Origin: Planctomycetaceae bacterium | Lineage (GTDB): Bacteria; Planctomycetota; Planctomycetia; Isosphaerales; Isosphaeraceae | Assembly: GCA_019232645.1 (NCBI GenBank) | Contig: JAFANO010000196.1 | Span: forward strand, 1-17,451 | DNA length: 17,451 nt | Direction of reading: 5' to 3' | Shown here: positions 13,423 to 17,451 of the stretch, in pieces | Position numbering within the stretch: the first letter of the stretch is position 1 | Layout of the letters: each line of letters starts with the position of its first letter | The notes under the pieces: generated by a model | The model's input: the letters and a program-made list of their open reading frames with translations, nothing else | What the model was told of the DNA's origin: nothing | The model's database searches: none | Translations under genes and position numbers: made by a program

Positions 13423-16349
13423 AAGACCTGGTTCAGGCCGAACCAGAGGACCGGGCCGAATTTCGTGCCGATGCCGACGGGCTGGGCCAGGTCGATCCGG
13501 ATCACGGCGCGTTCCAGGAAGGCGAACAGCGCCGTGTCGATGCGCAGGCCGACCCCGACGCCGTGCACCACCGGATTCCACTGGCCTCGGATGTACGACT
13601 GGCCGACATCGTAGAAGACGGCGCCGACCAGGTTGCGGAGGCTGACGACGTGGTCGAGGAAATCCCCCTCGACCTCGCGCCAGAGGGGATACCGCCACTC
13701 GAAGGTCATCAGCCAGACCGAGCTGCCGAGGTCCTGGCTCAGGTCGAGGGCGCGGAGCCGGCGGCCGCCGCCGAGCCGGAACAAGGGGGCGGTGTCGGGG
13801 GCGCCGTAGCCGCCGTACGCCCGGAAGGCCAGCCGGCTCCTCGAGGGCTCGCCCGACCACGTCGGCAGCGGGCGGACGATGCCGTACTCGCCGGTCACGC
13901 GGACGTAGTCGATGCTCGACCCGAAGGCCCGATTGCCGTACTCGGCGCTGGCCTCGACCTCGAATCCCTGGACCGGGTCCCAGTAGGGGAACAGCGTGCT
14001 CAGGCGGTAGCGGCCGCCGATGGCGTCGAGCGCGCCGGTGCTGACCGGCCGGCCGTCGTCGCCCGCCCAGAACTCGTAGCCGGTCCCGAAGTAGAGCTCG
14101 GCGAACCCTTGGTCGTCGATCAGGAAGCTCGACGTCTCCAGGAACCGGTAACGGAGGAACGCGCGGCCGCCCGAGTGCCGCTTGTCGTTGTAGAAGTTGT
14201 AGAGCCCTTCCTCGTAGAAGACCCCCGCCGACCAGCTCGGCCAGGGGAAGTGCAGCAGCGCGAACTGCCCGCCGAAGATCGCCTCGCGCAGCGCCGGCTC
14301 GGTGCCGGCCCAGAGCGTGAGCTGCCAGCGGTCGAGCCGCTGGGCGCCGAGCTTGACGCCGCCGCGCGCGTACTGGTCGACGAACAGGCCGGAGACGACC
14401 GAGACCCGGTCGTGGGCCTGGAACTGCGACGCCTCGTCCAGGGGCGTCATCAGCGGGGTGAAGCGCCAGGCGACCTCGGGTTTCCAGCGGTTGTTGTCGG
14501 GGACCGCGTCGAGCAAGGCGTGGTCGGGGTCCACCACCACCTGCGACGGGGCCTGGGGGGCCTGGACCGTCACGATCCAGCGGTCCCCGGGCGTGGGATG
14601 CGTCACGCGAGCGCCGGGGACGTCGTAATCGCCGCGCTCGGGCCAGATCGGCACGCGGAGGTCGGCGTCACCGCACTGGCAGAGGACCACCGTCGGCTCG
14701 ACCATGGCGCCGCCCTGCTTCAGCTCGACGGTCACCTCGCGGCCGCCGCCGTCGGCGGGCGGGGGGCCGACCGCGACCCGTTCGAGCGACCAGTCGGTGT
14801 CCTTGTGCTCGATCAGCCAGCCGTCGAGGAACGTCGCCCAGTCGGTGCCCGGGTCGAAGGCGGCCAGCTCGCGCTTCAGGTCGGCGTAGTGGAACGTCTC
14901 GAAGGCGTAGTCGCGGTAGACCTTCTGGAAGAAGGCGAAGAACCGGTCGGGGCCGAGCCGGTTCTGGATCATGCCGATGACCTTTCCCCCGCGGTCGTAG
15001 GCCAGGCTGAAGAGCGTGCCCAGGTTGCCCATCTCCCTGAGCGGCCGGAGCGCCGAGCCCCCATTGCCGCGCGCCCGCCAGCCGTAGTAGCCCGCCAGCC
15101 GGAGGTCCTCGCGGCCGATCGTCGGCAGCCAGCCCAGGCTCTGCGGCCAGACGATCAGCGGGGCGTTCCGGCCGTACTTGGCGTCGAGCCGGAGGGCGGT
15201 GATGCCATTGACGACCCCCTCGTCCATGAACGTCTCGGCGTAGCCGTCGGTCCCCACGACGTTCCAGAACCACTGGTGGCACGTCTCGTGCGTGACCAGG
15301 TGGTCGAGGTAGCGCGCCCCCGCCGTCGGCAGCCTCATCACCCGGTCGTCGAGCAGCACCAGCCCCGAGCACTCGTTGCCGTTCCAGCCGAAGAACGAGG
15401 TCGAGATCTCGAACTCGTCATCGTAGTAGGGGCCGAACCAGCGCTCGTAGAGCGGCAGGACCTCCGCGGCGAAGCCCAGGACCCGCTCGGCGTTGGCCCG
15501 GTGCTCGGGGAACGCGACCACCCGGACCAGCGTCGCACCGACGCGGCGCTCGAGGACCTCGAACCGGTCGGAGCAGACCAGCGCGAAGTCGCGCGACGGG
15601 CTCGCCTCGATCGTCACGAGCTGCCGGCCCGGCCCCGAGGCCAGGCGCCCGGTGATCCGCCCCGACGAGGCCACCACCTGGCCCTCGGGCAGGTCGAACC
15701 GGACCACATAATGCCCCGCCTCCTGATACCAGGGCTGATGCCAGGGGACGAACGGGGTCCGCTCCCAACCGCGCTCGTCGTGATGCGCCAGGACCGGATA
15801 CCAGTTCAGCAGATACGTGATCCCGCGATGGTGCCCCCACCGCCCCCAGTAATCGGGAAGCTCGAGCGTGAAGTCGATCTCGACGACGACCGACTGCCCC
15901 GGCGCCACGGCGCGACCGAGCGGGACGATCATCACGGTGTCGATGGCGGGGTCGAACGCGAAGCTGGCCGCCCGACCCCCGACCCGGACCTCGGAGACGA
16001 CCATCCGGCGCCCCTGCGTGTCCATCGCCTCCTCGGGGCTGAGCCGGAGCACCTCCAGCGTCTTCGACAGGGTCACCCGGTCCTGGTCGCGCACCTGGTA
16101 ACGCGGATAGACGTGGAAGACGAGCTCGGTGGCCGCGACGCCCGACCGGTTCGTGAACCGGACCCGCTCGCGCGCCGAGACCCGCCGCTGATCCAGGTCG
16201 AGCCGGGCGTCGATGTCATACCGCGGCAACCCGGCCGGGACCGCCGGCCTCGGCCGCTGATCCGAGGCGTGGACCGGCCCCTGATCCGAGGCATGGACCG
16301 ACCCCGCTCCGGCCCGGGCGGTCCCCTGACTCGGCAGCCCAAGCCCCAC
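13419..16349 (-). CDS. Secreted M1-type metallopeptidase fused to an outer-membrane beta-barrel domain
   Basis: 976 residues from the first canonical start, GTG at 16349; a longer 989-residue form starting at ATT (16388) is more likely because it supplies a signal peptide. The M1-like beta-saddle and gluzincin domains fill about 43-560: 'NGNECSGLVLL' (323-333, equivalent of the GxMEN substrate loop), zinc motif 'HETCH' (354-358) with third ligand E377 after exactly 18 residues, as in M1 aminopeptidases. From about 650 on, alternating aromatic/polar strands appear ('SWSAGVFYEEGLYNFYND', 'GGRRLRALDLSQDLG', 'WLMTFEWRYPL', 'GAVFYDVGQSY') ending in '...GPVLWFGLNQVF'. This resembles the Omp85/surface-antigen barrel with its terminal aromatic. 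An outer-membrane-anchored peptidase is inferred. The stop lies in the repeat at 13313-13422. Substrate and topology are unknown. Confidence 0.85.
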   Translation of the reverse strand: MGLGLPSQGTARAGAGSVHASDQGPVHASDQRPRPAVPAGLPRYDIDARLDLDQRRVSARERVRFTNRSGVAATELVFHVYPRYQVRDQDRVTLSKTLEVLRLSPEEAMDTQGRRMVVSEVRVGGRAASFAFDPAIDTVMIVPLGRAVAPGQSVVVEIDFTLELPDYWGRWGHHRGITYLLNWYPVLAHHDERGWERTPFVPWHQPWYQEAGHYVVRFDLPEGQVVASSGRITGRLASGPGRQLVTIEASPSRDFALVCSDRFEVLERRVGATLVRVVAFPEHRANAERVLGFAAEVLPLYERWFGPYYDDEFEISTSFFGWNGNECSGLVLLDDRVMRLPTAGARYLDHLVTHETCHQWFWNVVGTDGYAETFMDEGVVNGITALRLDAKYGRNAPLIVWPQSLGWLPTIGREDLRLAGYYGWRARGNGGSALRPLREMGNLGTLFSLAYDRGGKVIGMIQNRLGPDRFFAFFQKVYRDYAFETFHYADLKRELAAFDPGTDWATFLDGWLIEHKDTDWSLERVAVGPPPADGGGREVTVELKQGGAMVEPTVVLCQCGDADLRVPIWPERGDYDVPGARVTHPTPGDRWIVTVQAPQAPSQVVVDPDHALLDAVPDNNRWKPEVAWRFTPLMTPLDEASQFQAHDRVSVVSGLFVDQYARGGVKLGAQRLDRWQLTLWAGTEPALREAIFGGQFALLHFPWPSWSAGVFYEEGLYNFYNDKRHSGGRAFLRYRFLETSSFLIDDQGFAELYFGTGYEFWAGDDGRPVSTGALDAIGGRYRLSTLFPYWDPVQGFEVEASAEYGNRAFGSSIDYVRVTGEYGIVRPLPTWSGEPSRSRLAFRAYGGYGAPDTAPLFRLGGGRRLRALDLSQDLGSSVWLMTFEWRYPLWREVEGDFLDHVVSLRNLVGAVFYDVGQSYIRGQWNPVVHGVGVGLRIDTALFAFLERAVIRIDLAQPVGIGTKFGPVLWFGLNQVF
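16257..16304. repeat. 24-bp tandem duplication in the N-terminal linker of the M1-barrel gene
   Basis: Two contiguous 24-bp units (16257-16280 and 16281-16304) differ at two bases. In the protein they give two copies of an 'HASDQ'-containing 8-residue unit, residues 19-34 just after the predicted signal-peptide cleavage site, in a flexible Pro/Ser/Ala linker. Confidence 0.75.
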
Positions 16350-16396
16350 GATCAGCCAGACGATCCATCGTCGCCGATGCGTCGGAATGATGGGTA

Positions 16397-16402
16397 CTCC
16401 CC
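16397..16402 (-). promoter_or_regulatory. Ribosome binding site pointing to an ATT start of the M1-barrel gene
   Basis: On the minus strand GGGGAG (16397-16402) lies eight nt before an in-frame ATT (16386-16388) and five nt before ATC (16389-16391). No ribosome binding site precedes the GTG at 16349. Starting at ATT adds 13 residues ending in 'THRRRWIVWLIV', creating a classical Sec signal peptide with cleavage after 'GTARA'. Confidence 0.5.
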
Positions 16403-16406
16403 ACGG

Positions 16407-16514
16407 CTTATACGGATTCCGGGGATTTCATGCGCTCGGTCTGCTGATTTGAAATCTGAAATCTCAAATTTGAGATCCGAACCGGGCGCACAAAAGATCT
16501 GGAATGCGTATGAG
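16407..16514. repeat. Hairpin/MITE-like intergenic element, copy B
   Basis: A 108-bp element in the same orientation as the copy at 13313-13422. Its ends are 'CTTATACGGATTCC' (16407-16420) and 'GGAATGCGTATGAG' (16501-16514), inverted repeats matching at 12 of 14 positions. The shared core is 'TCTGCTG' then 'ATTTGAAATCTGAAATCTCA' (16446-16465) and 'TTTGAGATCCG'. Internal arms also pair ('ATTTGAAAT' with 'ATCTCAAAT'). It lies 5 bp upstream of the ribosome binding site of the M1-barrel gene, so the gene's promoter is either inside it or upstream of it. Confidence 0.7.
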
Positions 16515-16600
16515 GCCCCTCCGCCGGATCCGTCGCGCATCCTAGACGATCCCGGGGAAAAGGTCATCCCGACCCTCGTGGGGAGGGAGGTCGGGGGCAG

Positions 16601-16645
16601 ACCTCATGTCACGCGACGTGAGGTTGTGCCGCGGAATGGCACAAC
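16601..16645. other. Two tandem, slightly overlapping hairpins
   Basis: The first stem pairs ACCTCATGTC (16601-16610) with GACGTGAGGT (16615-16624), ten pairs including one G-T wobble around a 4-nt loop. The second pairs GTTGTGCC (16623-16630) with GGCACAAC (16638-16645), eight perfect pairs around a 7-nt loop. They share two bases, so they could be alternative or stacked structures. Neither has a T-run. The role is unknown; a structured RNA, a protein-binding site or an element end are options. Confidence 0.5.
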
Positions 16646-16875
16646 GAAGTTGGCTCATCCACGGCCGCGCACATCCGCAGACCCTCGACGGGTCGCCTGC
16701 CGCCCCCGTCCGAGCCCGTCGCGGACCGGGTGCCCCACGCCATGATCGGCCCGAACCGACGCCCATCCCGCCGCCCGAAGCCCTGCTACCCGGCTCTCCC
16801 TCCCGATCGCCGCGTCCCGTCGCGAGGAAAGGTGACTCGCCGCGCGCCGCGGCCTGGTCGCGGGCCGGTAGTCCC

Positions 16876-16902
16876 TTGACGACCGCACGGGGGTGCGATA
16901 AT
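16876..16902 (+). promoter_or_regulatory. Sigma-70-like promoter for ppdK
   Basis: TTGACG (16876-16881) is followed by an extended -10 'TGCGATAAT' (16894-16902). The spacer is 15 bp to GATAAT, or 17 bp if TAATTT (16899-16904) is the -10 box. Transcription would start near 16910, giving a leader of about 100 nt before the ppdK ATG. Confidence 0.5.
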
Positions 16903-17011
16903 TTTTGTCATTTCATGAGGTTACACCATCTCACGTCCGTCTCGCCTGCCGAGGCGTCGGCGACGGCCGCCGGGGACTCGAGCGACGCGACCGAGGGAGT
17001 TTGCACCACCG

Positions 17012-17451
17012 ATGGCCACAACCGCTACAACTAAGTACGTCTATTCGTTCGGCGGTGGGAAGGCCGATGGCAAGGCCGACATGAAGGCCTTGCTCGGCGG
17101 CAAGGGGGCCAACCTGGCCGAGATGAGCGTCATTGGCATTCCCGTCCCGCCCGGCTTCACGATCACCACCGAGGTCTGCGCGGCCTACTACGAGAACGGC
17201 CGGAAGCTCCCCGAGGACGTCAAGCCGCAGGTCGAGGACGCCCTCAAGGAGATGGAGGAGAAGTTCGGCGCCAAGTTCGGCGACCCCAAGGAGCCCCTGC
17301 TGGTCAGCGTCCGCTCCGGCGCGGCGCTGTCGATGCCGGGGATGATGAACACGATCCTCAACCTCGGCCTCAACGACGTCGCGGTCGAGGGCCTGGCCAA
17401 GAAGACAGGCAACCCCCGCTTCGCCTACGACGGCTACCGCCGCCTCATCGA
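17012..17451 (+). CDS. ppdK: Pyruvate, phosphate dikinase, N-terminal part
   Basis: The ATG at 17012 opens a frame that runs off the window (146 complete codons). PpdK interconverts pyruvate, ATP and phosphate with phosphoenolpyruvate, AMP and pyrophosphate in the cytoplasm. The visible part is the start of the ATP-grasp domain. It shows '[13 protein letters not shown]' (8-20), '[12 protein letters not shown]' (27-38), '[14 protein letters not shown]' (43-56), '[20 protein letters not shown]' (97-116) and 'LNLGLND' (117-123), all hallmark strings of the family; R102 and the 'SMPGMM' loop lie in the nucleotide-binding region. GAGGGAG (16993-16999) is 12 nt upstream and the promoter at 16876-16902 lies above it. 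The phosphohistidine and PEP-binding domains are outside the window. PEP synthase is excluded by the dikinase-specific N-terminus. Confidence 0.93.
   Translation, partial: MATTATTKYVYSFGGGKADGKADMKALLGGKGANLAEMSVIGIPVPPGFTITTEVCAAYYENGRKLPEDVKPQVEDALKEMEEKFGAKFGDPKEPLLVSVRSGAALSMPGMMNTILNLGLNDVAVEGLAKKTGNPRFAYDGYRRLI

Larger units (their letters stand above)
16515..17011. other. Intergenic region upstream of ppdK
   Basis: This 497-bp gap contains the tandem hairpins at 16601-16645 and the promoter at 16876-16902. The frame open across 16606-17034 is Arg/Pro-rich, has no ribosome binding site and runs past the ppdK start, so it is not taken as a gene. The segment 16650-16870 shows nothing recognisable. 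Confidence 0.5.

Noticed and set aside
13092..16745. 1217-codon plus-strand open frame opposite the M1-barrel gene
   Set aside because: It is the antisense shadow of a high-GC gene: Arg/Asp/Glu/Ala-rich, no motifs, no ribosome binding site, while the minus strand has an intact zinc site and barrel strands.
16606..17034. 142-codon plus-strand ORF upstream of ppdK
   Set aside because: No ribosome binding site, Arg/Pro-rich composition, contains the ppdK promoter, and overlaps the ppdK start in another frame.

Overview
The window looks like part of a high-GC planctomycete chromosome, most likely from the Isosphaeraceae (inference). The reasons are the strong G/C bias at third codon positions, a TadG-like surface protein ending in a beta-repeat domain, a cytoplasmic Ser/Thr kinase with a C-terminal membrane anchor, a YfhO-type membrane protein, an HNH protein of the planctomycete/cyanobacterial kind, and short intergenic hairpin repeats of the 'gatttgaaatctgaaat' type. 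No rRNA, tRNA or CRISPR array was seen.

Layout. Positions 1-423 hold the 3' end of a TadG-like gene. Positions 424-1032 are an insertion-sequence graveyard with an IS5-type and an IS110-type transposase fragment. An HNH endonuclease (1033-1665) and a LeuB-type 3-isopropylmalate dehydrogenase (1800-2906) follow on the minus strand. A divergent 413-bp gap carries a good sigma-70-like promoter for the Ser/Thr kinase (3320-4624, plus strand). Next is a minus-strand run read from right to left: a single-domain response regulator (9095-9550) overlapping an RlmI-type rRNA methyltransferase (7896-9098) by 4 bp, then a YfhO-family membrane protein (5360-7738), then a zinc-ribbon protein 14 bp further on (5037-5345). 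Divergent from the regulator is an ECF-type sigma factor (9902-10540) with no anti-sigma gene beside it.

Positions 10799-13288 are accessory in character. They hold an orphan phage tail-fibre-like gene followed by two tightly packed small ORFs, the second of which encodes a 12-residue tandem repeat. Positions 13419-16388 encode a large exported M1-type metallopeptidase fused to a C-terminal outer-membrane beta-barrel. This gene is bracketed by two related ~110-bp hairpin elements with imperfect terminal inverted repeats, and a third end of the same family lies just after the sigma gene. The window closes with a hairpin-containing intergenic region, a promoter, and the 5' end of pyruvate phosphate dikinase (17012 onward).

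Functionally the window mixes core metabolism (LeuB, PpdK), rRNA modification, signalling (kinase, receiver, sigma factor) and cell-surface proteins (TadG-like, YfhO, M1-barrel, tail-fibre-like). The most unusual parts are the M1-barrel fusion, its apparent non-canonical start codon, the repeat family around it, and the orphan tail-fibre cluster.
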